A stretch of DNA of 64,000 nt. Source: Thalassobacillus sp043497085 (GTDB lineage: Bacteria; Bacillota; Bacilli; Bacillales; Halobacillaceae). The stretch is from the NCBI GenBank assembly GCA_043497085.1, contig JBIEKI010000001.1; one strand, written 5' to 3'. Below, piece by piece: positions 34,688-44,076 of this stretch. The notes beneath the pieces were generated by a model. It saw nothing but the letters and a program-made list of their open reading frames with translations, searched no databases and was not told where the DNA came from. A program made the translations under genes and the position numbers. How positions within the stretch are numbered: position 1 is the first letter of the stretch; each line of letters begins with the position of its first letter.

Positions 34688-35308
34688 ATGAAATATAGAA
34701 CGGCAGCTGACATCAAAGACCTCCTGCTTGATGATCAGGAAACCATAATCAATAACATCGACCCAGAAAAAATCGACGTCTATCACTTTCTGCACGACCG
34801 GTTCAAGAAGACAGATGTCACCAAGGATCTAGTTTTCCAATTTAACTTCCGTTATTTCTATAAGTTGGACAATCCGAGCCTGACCCAGGAGTTTCAGGAT
34901 CGTTTCTTTGAAATTATGGAAAAGCAAAGGCATGAAAAACGACCGAATATCGTCCGTGTCGTGACCGAACTTTACGAAGTGAAAAACCATAAAGGCAACC
35001 CGACGATGCAATTTCCGCTTGCCACCGCTATGCTACATACACTTAACGGATATTTTCCTACGTATGATAGTGATGTAGCCAAGGCGTTCGATTTTTCATC
35101 GACCTATCATTTAAATACGTTCTATAAAAAAATGAAAAGGTACATCAACCAGTATCGCCATACCTATGATACGTATAGCGAGCTGTTGGACGAAGAGAGT
35201 TTGCAAGTGATGTTCGATCACTTTGATAAACGTTTTCCTAAGAGCGGCCTTTCGAAAGTGAAAAAACTGGATTTGATCGTTTCTGAATTGGGAAGGCGGC
35301 TTTCCTGA
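34688..35308 (+). CDS. Conserved protein of unknown function
   Basis: A 206-residue soluble protein, mostly helical and rich in charged and aromatic residues, without signal peptide or membrane helix. I recognise no family. ATG at 34688 has AGGAGAGGTG upstream. It stands alone between comK and a TetR-efflux operon with its own terminator. Its Tyr/Phe-rich central part (FNFRYFYKLDNP, NGYFPTYDSDVAKAFDFSS) would be a useful search query. Confidence 0.7.
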   Translation: MKYRTAADIKDLLLDDQETIINNIDPEKIDVYHFLHDRFKKTDVTKDLVFQFNFRYFYKLDNPSLTQEFQDRFFEIMEKQRHEKRPNIVRVVTELYEVKNHKGNPTMQFPLATAMLHTLNGYFPTYDSDVAKAFDFSSTYHLNTFYKKMKRYINQYRHTYDTYSELLDEESLQVMFDHFDKRFPKSGLSKVKKLDLIVSELGRRLS

Positions 35309-35319
35309 TAGCAGAAAGG

Positions 35320-35351
35320 ACTGGATGACTTAATAGTCATCCAGTTTTTTT
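35320..35351 (+). terminator. Terminator after the unknown gene
   Basis: ACTGGATGACT and AGTCATCCAGT form a perfect 11-base-pair stem around TAAT, then seven Ts. Confidence 0.88.
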
Positions 35352-35371
35352 GTGGAATAACGGTTTAGCAA

Positions 35372-35426
35372 TTGAAAATTTCTCCATATTTTAGTACGAT
35401 TAACCTTGTTGTGACTGACTGGTCAG
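35372..35426 (+). promoter_or_regulatory. Promoter and likely operator of the TetR-RND operon
   Basis: TTGAAA (35372-35377) and TACGAT (35395-35400) are spaced by 17 bases. The palindrome CTGACTGGTCAG at 35415-35426 lies just after the expected start point, a position typical for TetR autorepression. Confidence 0.6.
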
Positions 35427-35451
35427 AAAGTGATGAAAGTAGGGAATACAT

Positions 35452-36330
35452 ATGAACGAACGGAAGCGGCAGCTGATTGAATCAGGAATGAAGTTGTTTG
35501 CACAAAAAGGCTACCATGCCACCTCCATACAAGAAATCGCTTCTCAGAGCGGTGTTTCTAAAGGAGCTTTTTATCTGCATTTTGATTCAAAAGAAGATCT
35601 TACTCTGTCTATCTATAAATTTTACTATCAGCAAATGATGGAAAAAGTGGAAGAAGTGCGTCAGATGAACCTTGATCCTAAGGTTAAAATGACGCGCCAG
35701 ATCGAAATGCTCGTCACAAGCCTGATGGAAAATAAAGAATTTATTTTGATGCATCTAAGAGATAATATCTCGCTCAGCCCTCAGGTCGATGACTTTTTAC
35801 TTGAAATGAAAAAGGAGAGTTTTCGCTGGACGAGTGAAAATCTGAAGGAACTGTTCGGGACAGCGATTGAACCCTATATCGTCGATAGCTCGATATTGAT
35901 GGAGGGTATATTAGATGGGTATTCCAAGTGGCTGGTCATCGATGACCTCGAGGTCGAACCGAAAAGGCTGGCGTCTTTCATTCAGGCACGTATTGTCGAT
36001 GTTGTCGAGGGCATGCTGAAAAAAGAATCAGAACCGTTAATTACATTCGATAATGTTAAACAGCATTTTCCCACATTTGAAGAGCAGGATCCTCATAGCA
36101 GGGTGAAAGAAAAGCTGACCTCGATGCGAGGGAAAATTGATTCGTTAAAAATGTCTAAACAAAAGCGGGAAGACCTGCATGGTACCATCGATGTGCTGCT
36201 TAACGAGATCAAGAAAGATCAGCCGCAGCACATTTTATTCCAGGGCATGCTTTCTCATTTTACCGGCATAGCTGCTTTTCAAAAAGAATGTCAACAAATC
36301 GCCCAGGACTTGAACATCGAATTGATTTAA
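35452..36330 (+). CDS. TetR/AcrR-family regulator of the RND efflux operon
   Basis: A 292-residue repressor. The N-terminal DNA-binding domain reads FAQKGYHATSIQEIASQSGV and continues into SKGAFYLHFDSKEDL; the rest is a long helical ligand-binding domain, larger than the usual 190-200 residues. The gene lies directly upstream of an adaptor and RND pump, like yerO-yerP (swrC) of B. subtilis. It probably represses itself and the pump until a toxic compound binds. Confidence 0.88.
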   Translation: MNERKRQLIESGMKLFAQKGYHATSIQEIASQSGVSKGAFYLHFDSKEDLTLSIYKFYYQQMMEKVEEVRQMNLDPKVKMTRQIEMLVTSLMENKEFILMHLRDNISLSPQVDDFLLEMKKESFRWTSENLKELFGTAIEPYIVDSSILMEGILDGYSKWLVIDDLEVEPKRLASFIQARIVDVVEGMLKKESEPLITFDNVKQHFPTFEEQDPHSRVKEKLTSMRGKIDSLKMSKQKREDLHGTIDVLLNEIKKDQPQHILFQGMLSHFTGIAAFQKECQQIAQDLNIELI

Positions 36331-36351
36331 GAAAGTGAGAGGAGTCTTTTT

Positions 36352-37698
36352 ATGAAAAAATTAATTGGCCCGTTTATCCTGGCGGTACTGTTGCTTGGAT
36401 TGATCAGCGGCTGTTCAAATAATGATAGTGAGCAAGCAGAAGAAGTCGAACGAATAACCCCGGTAGAGACCGCTGTGGTAGAAAAAGGTGATTTGAGTAT
36501 CGAACGTAAAATTGTCGGACGGACCAAACCGGCAAATACATCACAGATTATCCCGCGTTCACCGGGAGAGCTGGTTGCTTTGAATGTAGAAAAAGGGGAT
36601 CGTGTGAAAAAGGGCGATGCCATCGGGCAAGTAGATGCCCAGAATTCTCAGAGCCAGGTGGATCTGCAGAAAAACGCAGTAGAGCAAGCGGGTAAGCAGC
36701 TTGAAAATGCCAGAATCTCCAGACGCCAGGCAGCACTGGGAGTAGAAAACGCTAAAAAGCAGTTAGATGCGGCAAAGCAAGCCCAACAGGCACAGGCCCA
36801 ACAGTCAAAAGGACAGGAACAGGCGGCCTACCAGCAATATGAACAAGCGAAAGAGCTTGCCGATCAGACAAAAAAATTAGCGGATGAAGGCACGATTCCG
36901 GAAGTTCTATACCAACAGGCGAAAAGCCGTGCCGATCAAGCCTACGCCCAGTACGAGCAGGCGAAAAATCAGCAAGCGCCTTCTTCTGCTGAAATCGAGC
37001 AGGCTGAAGCACAGGTCGATCAAGCGCAGTCACAGCTCAACCAGGCCGAAGTCGGTGTTGAACAGGCAGAGCTTCAAGTCGAGCAGGCGCAGGTCCAGCT
37101 GAACCAGGCCCAGGAGCAGGCTTCCAATAATACCATTTATGCGGGTGCCGCAGGTGAAATCACTTCCCTGGAAGCGCAGGTTGGCGATATGGTGTCCAAT
37201 CAGCAGCCGATCGGTGCGATTGTCGCCTTGAACCCGATGACTGTTGAAGCTACGGTGACTTCAGACCAGCTCAATTTGTTTGAAGAAGGTCAGGAAATTG
37301 ACGTAGCTATCAATGGGGTAGAAAATCCGGTTACCTCAACGGTGGACTATGTTGCCTCTGTGCCAAATGATACGGGCTTGTACCCGGTTGAAGCAACAAT
37401 CGACAATGAATCAGAAATGATCAAGCCGGGGACGATGGCAACCTTCCTGCTTCCGGAAACCGTCGTAGCTGATACCTTCTTAGTACCGACAGAAGCGGTA
37501 GTGGAAGAAGGCGGAGAAGCGTATATCTATGAAATCGTTGATGAAAAAGCAGAAAAAATAGCAGTGACCATCGTCGAAGCACAGTCCGAGACGACTGCGA
37601 TTGAAGGTGAAATTACAGCAGGAGCTGAAATCGTCACCACCGGGCAATTGACCCTGACAGATGGAGCAAAAGTCAGCATCATAAAGGAGGATGCTTGA
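36352..37698 (+). CDS. RND efflux adaptor lipoprotein (HlyD/MFP family)
   Basis: A 448-residue membrane-fusion protein with a lipoprotein signal (LISGC). A lipoyl half-motif (GELVALNVEKGDRVKKGDAIG) is followed by a long Gln/Ala/Glu-rich coiled coil at about residues 100-255, the second lipoyl half, and a beta-barrel domain. In a Gram-positive it would be anchored outside the membrane beside the pump. Many QAEVGVEQAELQ-like units make the hairpin repetitive. It is followed by the pump gene with only one base between its stop and the likely pump start. Confidence 0.88.
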   Translation: MKKLIGPFILAVLLLGLISGCSNNDSEQAEEVERITPVETAVVEKGDLSIERKIVGRTKPANTSQIIPRSPGELVALNVEKGDRVKKGDAIGQVDAQNSQSQVDLQKNAVEQAGKQLENARISRRQAALGVENAKKQLDAAKQAQQAQAQQSKGQEQAAYQQYEQAKELADQTKKLADEGTIPEVLYQQAKSRADQAYAQYEQAKNQQAPSSAEIEQAEAQVDQAQSQLNQAEVGVEQAELQVEQAQVQLNQAQEQASNNTIYAGAAGEITSLEAQVGDMVSNQQPIGAIVALNPMTVEATVTSDQLNLFEEGQEIDVAINGVENPVTSTVDYVASVPNDTGLYPVEATIDNESEMIKPGTMATFLLPETVVADTFLVPTEAVVEEGGEAYIYEIVDEKAEKIAVTIVEAQSETTAIEGEITAGAEIVTTGQLTLTDGAKVSIIKEDA

Positions 37699-37699
37699 T

Positions 37700-40600
37700 T
37701 TGAGACTCGTTAACGTATCAGTCAAACGCCCGGTCGGCGTCATTATGATTGTGCTGGCTATTTTAGCATTAGGATTCATGTCGTTACGAAATCTTGCTAT
37801 CGACTTATATCCTGAAATCGATTTGCCGATTGCGGTCGTTTCTACCAACTATCCAGGAGCAGCTCCACAGGAAACGGAGAAATTGATCAGCGAACCGATT
37901 GAATCTTCAGTTAGTGCTATAGAGGGCATGGAAACCGTGCAATCACAATCGCAAACCGGAGCATCCATCGTATTCATGCAGTTCAACACCGGGGTCAACC
38001 TGGATAACGCACTGTTGGACGTCCGGGAAAAAGTCGATCAGGTGAAGGGGATGTTGCCTGAAGGAGCGGGCGAGCCGAATGTGCTTCGTTTTGATCCCCA
38101 GCAAATTCCTGTCATGTGGGTCGGCCTTACCGGTGACAGCCCGGAAGAATTGCAGCAAATCGCAGAAAACCGGGTTGTTCCTTTTCTTGAACGTCAGGAA
38201 GGCGTAGCCTCTGTCAGTATTGAGGGAGGAAAAGACCGGGAAGTCCGTGTGCTGATCGACCGTGGTCAGATGAATGAATATGGGCTTAACACCCAGACCA
38301 TCGTTCAGACCTTGAACGCCGCTAACCAATCGGCTTCCGCTGGTGCGGTAGAAAAAGGGGACAAAGACCTGCAAATACGAATCGATGGAGAATTCGAATC
38401 GGTGCAGGAAATCAAAGACACCCTGCTGCAAACAGAAGGCGGAGCACAAATCCGTCTCGATCAGATTGCAGACGTCGAAGATACATATGAAGACGCTTCG
38501 ACGATTTCCAAGGTCAACGGTCAGGCCTCCGTAGTATTGTCAGTCTTAAAGAAATCAGATGGGAATACCGTGGAAACGGCGAATAATGTCACAGCCGCCA
38601 TGGGAGATATCAAAGAACGTCTTCCGGAAAACGTCAACATGAAAGTAGTGCTGGACACCTCTGAATTCATCACGCAGTCAATCGATTCGGTGATGATGAA
38701 TATCATCATCGGTGGGGTGTTCTCTGTTCTGGTATTACTCTTATTCTTAAAAAGTATCCGTGCAACGCTGGTTATCGGGATTTCGATACCGATTGCCATC
38801 ATTTCAACGTTTACATTGATGTACTTCACGGGGGAAACGTTGAATGTCCTCACCATGGGGGGACTCGCACTCGGAATCGGGATGATGGTCGACAGTTCCA
38901 TCGTTATTCTGGAAAACATCGTCAGCTACCGGCAGCAGGGATATTCCATGGTGGAAGCGGCAAAAGAAGGCGCGTCGGAACTCGCACCAGCCGTGATTGC
39001 ATCGGCGACCACAACCATCGTCGTATTCTTGCCGATCATTTTCGTTGAAGGAATCGCATCAGAGCTGTTCACACCGCTTGCCCTGACCATTTCCTTTGCC
39101 TTGATTGCGGCCTTGATCGTGTCAGTGACCTTAATACCCATGCTGTCTTCGAAGCTGTTGACGAAACCATTACAGACATCAGGCCGCCGGTACTGGTTCG
39201 ACCGCTTTTTAGCCAAAGTGAATGATGGTTATCAGTCTATGCTTCGACGGGTATTGAAATGGAGGAAAACTACGATTCTCGTGACCCTGTTAGCGATTAC
39301 GGGCAGCGGATTTCTCGTTCCGATGATCGGAACAGAATTCATTCCCCCGTCAGATCAGGGACAAATTGAGGTTAGTGTGACAACCCCTGCCGGGACATCG
39401 CTCTCGACAACCGAAGAAGTTACCGGAAAAGTGAATGAAAAATTAAAACCCTATGAAGATGTCATCGAAACGAATTACGTCACCATTGGAGGCGGCGGGT
39501 TCGAAAGTTTTTCATCGTCGGCTAATGAAGCAACCTATACGATGCAGCTTGTCGGTCCGGGTGACCGTGAGCGGAGTACCAGTGAAATCATGCAGGCGAT
39601 TGATAAAGATGTTTCGGGGATACCAGGTGCAGAAATTTCCGTCAGTGAAATCGGGGCGGGCCTAGGTACCGGAGCACCTGTTCAAATTCAATTGAATGGA
39701 CCGGACTATGATGTCTTAAGTGAACTGGCTGATCAGGTCGTCTACATGATAGAAGATGTAGACGGCGTCCATAACCCAGAGTCCTCGACCAACGAGGGGC
39801 GTCCTGAAATGCAAGTCCAGGTCGATCGTGATAAAGCCGCTCAGTACGGTTTGAGCTATCAGCAGGTGCTCAGCCAGGTCGAACTCGGCTTCAACGGTCA
39901 AGTGGCGACTCGTTACCGGGACGGCAGCGACGAAATCAATGTACGAATGATTTTGCCGGAAGAAGAGCGTCAGACGATAGCAGATCTGGAAGGCATGACC
40001 CTGCAGACACCGACAGGTTCTTTAATTCCACTTGCCAGTGTAGCAGAACTCAAGCAAGTACAGGGACCGGTTACCTTGCTGCGTGAAAACCAGCAGCGCC
40101 AGGTCAACGTGGAAAGTGAAATCGTCGGACGCGACCTCGGAAGTGTGACTGAAGATATCAGGCAGGAACTGGAGCGCTTGAATTTCCCTGATGAATACAG
40201 TTATGAAATCGGCGGCCAGGCGCAGGATATGCAGGAAGCCTTTGGAGACCTGGCACTCGCGCTCGTATTCTCGATTTTCCTAGTATATGCCGTCATGGCC
40301 GTACAATTCGAGAACTTCCTGTTCCCGTTCATCATCATGTTCTCGCTTCCGACCATTATCATCGGCGTTATGCTTGGACTATTCACTACCGGCTTGCCAT
40401 TGAGTCTGCCGGCATTCGTCGGGATCATCATGCTCGCCGGGATTGTCGTCAACAATGCGATCGTACTTGTCGATTACATCAACATATTGCGCAGGAAGGG
40501 CATTGACCGCTACGAAGCAATCTTAGAAGCAGGGCCAAGCCGAATGCGCCCGATTCTGATGACGACCCTGACGACTGTTTTAGGGATGATTCCGCTAGCT

Positions 40601-40765
40601 ATTGGCCTCGGCCAGGGTGCAGAAGCTCAGCAGCCGCTTGCTGTTACCATCATTTTCGGATTGACGATTTCCAGCTTGTTCACGCTGTTATTGATCCCGG
40701 TCGTCTATACCTACTTCGATGACCTTTCCAATAAAGTGACTGGCTGGTTCCGTAAAGAAAAATAA
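37700..40765 (+). CDS. swrC: RND-family efflux pump, SwrC/YerP type
   Basis: A 1,021-residue proton-driven exporter with 12 membrane helices and two large extracytoplasmic loops. The helix-4 segment LGIGMMVDSSIVILENI keeps one aspartate where AcrB has two. In B. subtilis SwrC exports surfactin and supports swarming; here the substrate is unknown. The start is most likely TTG at 37700, nine bases after GGAGG; an ATG at 37691 directly abuts the ribosome site. The symbol reflects resemblance, not proven function. Confidence 0.87.
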   Translation: MRLVNVSVKRPVGVIMIVLAILALGFMSLRNLAIDLYPEIDLPIAVVSTNYPGAAPQETEKLISEPIESSVSAIEGMETVQSQSQTGASIVFMQFNTGVNLDNALLDVREKVDQVKGMLPEGAGEPNVLRFDPQQIPVMWVGLTGDSPEELQQIAENRVVPFLERQEGVASVSIEGGKDREVRVLIDRGQMNEYGLNTQTIVQTLNAANQSASAGAVEKGDKDLQIRIDGEFESVQEIKDTLLQTEGGAQIRLDQIADVEDTYEDASTISKVNGQASVVLSVLKKSDGNTVETANNVTAAMGDIKERLPENVNMKVVLDTSEFITQSIDSVMMNIIIGGVFSVLVLLLFLKSIRATLVIGISIPIAIISTFTLMYFTGETLNVLTMGGLALGIGMMVDSSIVILENIVSYRQQGYSMVEAAKEGASELAPAVIASATTTIVVFLPIIFVEGIASELFTPLALTISFALIAALIVSVTLIPMLSSKLLTKPLQTSGRRYWFDRFLAKVNDGYQSMLRRVLKWRKTTILVTLLAITGSGFLVPMIGTEFIPPSDQGQIEVSVTTPAGTSLSTTEEVTGKVNEKLKPYEDVIETNYVTIGGGGFESFSSSANEATYTMQLVGPGDRERSTSEIMQAIDKDVSGIPGAEISVSEIGAGLGTGAPVQIQLNGPDYDVLSELADQVVYMIEDVDGVHNPESSTNEGRPEMQVQVDRDKAAQYGLSYQQVLSQVELGFNGQVATRYRDGSDEINVRMILPEEERQTIADLEGMTLQTPTGSLIPLASVAELKQVQGPVTLLRENQQRQVNVESEIVGRDLGSVTEDIRQELERLNFPDEYSYEIGGQAQDMQEAFGDLALALVFSIFLVYAVMAVQFENFLFPFIIMFSLPTIIIGVMLGLFTTGLPLSLPAFVGIIMLAGIVVNNAIVLVDYINILRRKGIDRYEAILEAGPSRMRPILMTTLTTVLGMIPLAIGLGQGAEAQQPLAVTIIFGLTISSLFTLLLIPVVYTYFDDLSNKVTGWFRKEK

Positions 40766-40874
40766 GGCAATGTGCACGAACCACATGGTCCTCAGGAATT
40801 AAATCACTGAAGTCCATTGGTAGAACCCACTGCCCCATGTTATAAGCAATGAAAGTAGTTGAAGAGTTACTTAT

Positions 40875-40940
40875 AAAAATCGCCTCACTTTTCGTTTTTT
40901 GTTGGTTTGATCGCTTACATTAACGAATGAGGCGATTTTT
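40875..40940. terminator. Hairpin terminator downstream of the RND operon
   Basis: AAAAATCGCCTCA (40875-40887) pairs with TGAGGCGATTTTT (40928-40940), with an inner TTCGTT/AACGAA. It could act in both directions. Confidence 0.65.
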
Positions 40941-40982
40941 GGTATGTAAAAAAGAGATTTTTGCATTGTTGATTGCCAATTT

Positions 40983-41097
40983 GGGCAGGGAAACGATGAG
41001 ACTCCTACGGGAGAGGCAAGGCTGACGAGGCCCCGCAGGGCGAAGCCCGAGGAGACTTGTCGTCTTCCCCGTGGAAAGGGAATCGTTTCCCAGCCCC
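40983..41097. repeat. GC-rich palindromic repeat, single module
   Basis: GGGCAGGGAAACGAT and ATCGTTTCCCAGCCC are the outer arms; inside are GAGACTCCTACGGGA, CCCCGCAGGGCGAAGCCC and the CCGTGGAAAGGG arm. Same family as the modules at 8704, 24174 and 31825. Confidence 0.75.
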
Positions 41098-41126
41098 ACT
41101 TTTCCGGTATCAACAATAACGAAAAA

Positions 41127-41167
41127 AGGCTGTCCCATAAGTCTCTTATAGACTTATGGGACAGCCT
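41127..41167 (-). terminator. Terminator of the PilZ gene
   Basis: A perfect 18-base-pair stem (41127-41144 with 41150-41167) around CTTAT. On the minus strand a T run follows, so it serves the PilZ gene. Confidence 0.8.
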
Positions 41168-41200
41168 ATTATGTTTTGTAAGTAATGTTAGTGTGGAGGT

Positions 41201-41554
41201 TCATCCGGCTGAATCATTCTTTTGTTTCGCATACACCTTCAACTGGTTGACCAGTTGCTTTCGGACCGCTTCTGTCGTAGACAGCTGGATACCTGCCTGA
41301 ACCTTTTTACCAAGGGGTTTCAGCCAGACGATTTCACCGTCGACATCGAACTGTTGATTGACGAGCATGAATTGGATGAATATCATATCCCCTTTTTGAT
41401 ATGCATGTGCAGGAAGCTCGACTTTCATTCCGTTTAAACTGATATCTAAAATATACAGTTCACCTTTTGTCTGTTCACTGGTGTTTGCGATGAATTTCGC
41501 CGCCAAAGGTGGCTCGAATGAATAACGGAAGGCTTCATTTCTTCGGTAGTACAT
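41201..41554 (-). CDS. PilZ-domain protein
   Basis: A 117-residue single-domain protein. DISLNG at residues 37-42 fits the PilZ (D/N)xSxxG motif for c-di-GMP binding; the N-terminal arginine motif is RRNEAFR rather than a strict RxxxR, so binding is likely but not certain. PilZ proteins act as c-di-GMP receptors for motility and matrix. It lies downstream of the CBS gene on the same strand and has its own terminator. Confidence 0.8.
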   Translation of the reverse strand: MYYRRNEAFRYSFEPPLAAKFIANTSEQTKGELYILDISLNGMKVELPAHAYQKGDMIFIQFMLVNQQFDVDGEIVWLKPLGKKVQAGIQLSTTEAVRKQLVNQLKVYAKQKNDSAG

Positions 41555-41590
41555 AATTTCTCCTCTCCGCTCCGTATTTTAGTAGAAATA

Positions 41591-42328
41591 TCAATTCTCG
41601 TCCCCATAGCGGTCGATTTTGATCAGGTCCCAGGTCGTGACGATTCCAAGGGGTTTACTATGCTGGGCTCCATCCGCTGTGATGATGACTGCTTTCAGCT
41701 TCAGATTCTGTTCGAAGCTGCGTTCGAATGAAGATTCCAAATCGAAGATAGAATTTTTTTCACTTAAAAAACGGACGTTATGGTTCTTTTCCAGCTGCAA
41801 AATGTCGGAAGCGCGGACATCACCCATCTGGATACAGTCATTGTGCATGTTTCGTGACAGCCAACGCACGACCCCATCATTCGTCAACAGCCCCAAAAAC
41901 TGCTGATCCTCTCCGTAAATAGGGAATTGGGACACTTTAAAACGATTGAAGGCCTCGACAATTTTTGTCAGATGAGAGTTCGATTTGAAAAATAGCACGG
42001 GGCGTGTCGCAACATCGATTGCTTTCGGCGGCTGATCAAGCGTTTGTTTAATTTCTTCAATTTCTTCGACGACCTCCCGGTGGGGGTAGGCAATATAGTA
42101 ATCATCGCGGATTTTTTCATGGACAAGCGCGTTCCTGAGCTTTGCATATTGTTTTAAATTGTCAAAATGATGCCGGATGACACTATGCTTCATCTTCGAG
42201 CGTTGAAGCAGTTCCATGAAATTGTCGTTTTTCGGGTAACCGTTGATCACTTTCAGTTGCTGGTGAATCTGGTTGAATGCGATCTCGAATCGCTCGGCAA
42301 GCTCCAGTTCTTCTTTAGACCCGTTCAT
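41591..42328 (-). CDS. CBS-domain protein
   Basis: A 245-residue soluble protein. The first 100 residues are helical and contain KLRNALVHEKI, resembling HEPN-like helices. Two CBS repeats follow: FRFKVSQFPIYGEDQQFLGLL-like (about residues 125-155) and the C-terminal LGIVTTWDLIKI. CBS pairs bind adenosine nucleotides. The function is unknown. ATG at 42328 is preferred over GTG at 42337, which overlaps the AGGTG ribosome site. Confidence 0.75.
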   Translation of the reverse strand: MNGSKEELELAERFEIAFNQIHQQLKVINGYPKNDNFMELLQRSKMKHSVIRHHFDNLKQYAKLRNALVHEKIRDDYYIAYPHREVVEEIEEIKQTLDQPPKAIDVATRPVLFFKSNSHLTKIVEAFNRFKVSQFPIYGEDQQFLGLLTNDGVVRWLSRNMHNDCIQMGDVRASDILQLEKNHNVRFLSEKNSIFDLESSFERSFEQNLKLKAVIITADGAQHSKPLGIVTTWDLIKIDRYGDEN

Positions 42329-42470
42329 CGTTGACACCTACTTTGTATGTAAAAATGATGTTTCCTCTTATTATAACGGATTCCCGGTTAAAAAAACATC
42401 AACGCAGGCGGTTCGGCTTAGTGGGAACGCCAAATTAATGATATCCTTACGGAAAAGGAGTGAGCTAATC

Positions 42471-43079
42471 ATGAAAAAGTTACTGTTAACCGGTTTCGAG
42501 CCATTTTTAGATTTTCCCATCAATCCAACGATGGAAATTGTTAATCAACTGGACGGCAGCAAAATCAATGACTGCGAAATTATTGGAAAAGTGCTGCCGG
42601 TCGATTTTCACGAATCCGGGGAGAAAATGCTCGCGTACATAGAGGAAGTGAATCCAGACATCGTCATCGCGCTCGGCCTTGCAGCTGGCCGGACGAAAAT
42701 CACGCCGGAGCGAATTGCAATCAACTGTAATGACGGCCCGGTTGATAATCGGGGCCATAAGCCTGACGGAGAACCTATCATAAAGGAAGCGCCGAATGGA
42801 TTGTTTTCTACCCTGCCAATCAAAAAGATAACCGCGCGGCTGCAGGAGAATGGCTACCCTGCGGAAATCTCCAACACAGCGGGAGCGTATTTATGTAATA
42901 ACGTCATGTATCATGCGCTTTATCATTTTCATAAAACAGACCAAATCAAGCCTGCAGGTTTTATCCATATGCCAGCTTCCCATGATCTCGCCATCCGGCA
43001 TGGCAAAGTACCAAGCTGGGCCCAAAGCGATCTTATCGAAGCGATTCACCTGGCACTGGATACCGTAACTTCAATTTAG
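42471..43079 (+). CDS. pcp: Pyroglutamyl-peptidase I (pyrrolidone-carboxylate peptidase)
   Basis: A cytoplasmic cysteine peptidase (family C15) that removes N-terminal pyroglutamate from peptides. The 202-residue protein begins KKLLLTGFEPF, and the triad is visible as Glu80 (PERIAINC), Cys142 (TAGAYLCNN) and His166 (GFIHMP). ATG at 42471 has AAAAGGAGTG upstream; the open frame extends back to 42273. It is divergent from the CBS gene and monocistronic. Confidence 0.96.
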   Translation: MKKLLLTGFEPFLDFPINPTMEIVNQLDGSKINDCEIIGKVLPVDFHESGEKMLAYIEEVNPDIVIALGLAAGRTKITPERIAINCNDGPVDNRGHKPDGEPIIKEAPNGLFSTLPIKKITARLQENGYPAEISNTAGAYLCNNVMYHALYHFHKTDQIKPAGFIHMPASHDLAIRHGKVPSWAQSDLIEAIHLALDTVTSI

Positions 43080-43080
43080 G

Positions 43081-43109
43081 ACACACGGCCTATCACCGTG
43101 TGTTTTTTT
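43081..43109 (+). terminator. Terminator after pcp
   Basis: ACACACGG and CCGTGTGT form a perfect stem, then six Ts. Confidence 0.88.
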
Positions 43110-43136
43110 GCATATAAATGACCAAATGATAATAAA

Positions 43137-43153
43137 ATGTAATAAAGTTTCAT
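43137..43153. promoter_or_regulatory. Possible RpiR-type operator upstream of murR
   Basis: ATGTAATAAAGTTTCAT is an imperfect palindrome (ATGTAA/TTTCAT) resembling the TGAAA-N5-TTTCA sites of RpiR regulators. No clear promoter was identified. Confidence 0.35.
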
Positions 43154-43230
43154 AAAATATATTGTATTAAGTAATATTATTTTGTAAGATATACAGTAAG
43201 TTGAAAATATTTGATATTGGAGCAAAGCAT

Positions 43231-44076
43231 ATGAGCAATCAATTGATTTTTATACAGGAAGCGCTGGACAGCTGTAAGCCTTCTGAAAAGAAAGTAGCCG
43301 ATTACATTTTGCAGCATCCCGATGAAGTCGTGAATTTATCGATTCAGAAGCTCGCAGAGAAAACCGAAGTGAGTGAAGCGACAATCATCCGGCTTTCAAA
43401 AAAGCTTAAATGTAAGGGTTTTCAAGATCTCAAGTTGACCATCGCAAGGGAAATGGCTGTATTTGAAACATCGACAGAAAAATACCAGGACATCCCTGAT
43501 GACGATTCTATCGAGTCGCTCATCAACAATGTCTCCTATAACAATATACAGTCCCTGGAAAATACACTCAATATCCTGGCACCCGAAGATGTGGAAGCCG
43601 CCATCCAATTGATGACCAAAGCACGCAAGATTGCGGTTTATGGCATTGGTGCTTCCGGTTTCATCGCACAGGATTTCAAGCAGAAACTGACCAGGATCGA
43701 TAACTGGTGCGAAGTCGGTCTCGATATCGATGCCCAGCTGACGATTTCAGCCAACCTGACGAAAGAGGATGTCGCATTTGGGGTCTCCTACAGCGGCCAG
43801 ACTCGTGATATCTACGAGTCCTTGAAGGTCGCCAAAGAAAATGGAGCAACGATCATTACGCTTACAAAAATGGGTGAAAATCCAGTATCAACCCTGGCTG
43901 ACATTGCTTTATATACCACCTCATTGGAAAAAAACATCCGAAGCGGTGCCACCAGCTCACGAATTGCCCAATTAAATGTCATTGATATTTTGTTTCTCGG
44001 AATCACGCGTTCCAATCAAGCGGCTAACATCGAAGCCCTTGATAAAACAAGAAAGGTGGTGAAAATGATTAAGTGA
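43231..44076 (+). CDS. murR: RpiR/MurR-family regulator of the MurNAc operon
   Basis: A 281-residue regulator with an N-terminal HTH domain (KLAEKTEVSEATIIRLSKKL) and a C-terminal SIS sugar-isomerase domain (GIGASGFIAQDF, SYSGQTRDIYESL) that would sense a phosphosugar, most likely MurNAc-6-phosphate. It leads an operon ending in murQ, so MurR is the natural assignment. ATG at 43231 follows TTGGAG. It overlaps the next gene by 4 bases. Confidence 0.85.
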   Translation: MSNQLIFIQEALDSCKPSEKKVADYILQHPDEVVNLSIQKLAEKTEVSEATIIRLSKKLKCKGFQDLKLTIAREMAVFETSTEKYQDIPDDDSIESLINNVSYNNIQSLENTLNILAPEDVEAAIQLMTKARKIAVYGIGASGFIAQDFKQKLTRIDNWCEVGLDIDAQLTISANLTKEDVAFGVSYSGQTRDIYESLKVAKENGATIITLTKMGENPVSTLADIALYTTSLEKNIRSGATSSRIAQLNVIDILFLGITRSNQAANIEALDKTRKVVKMIK

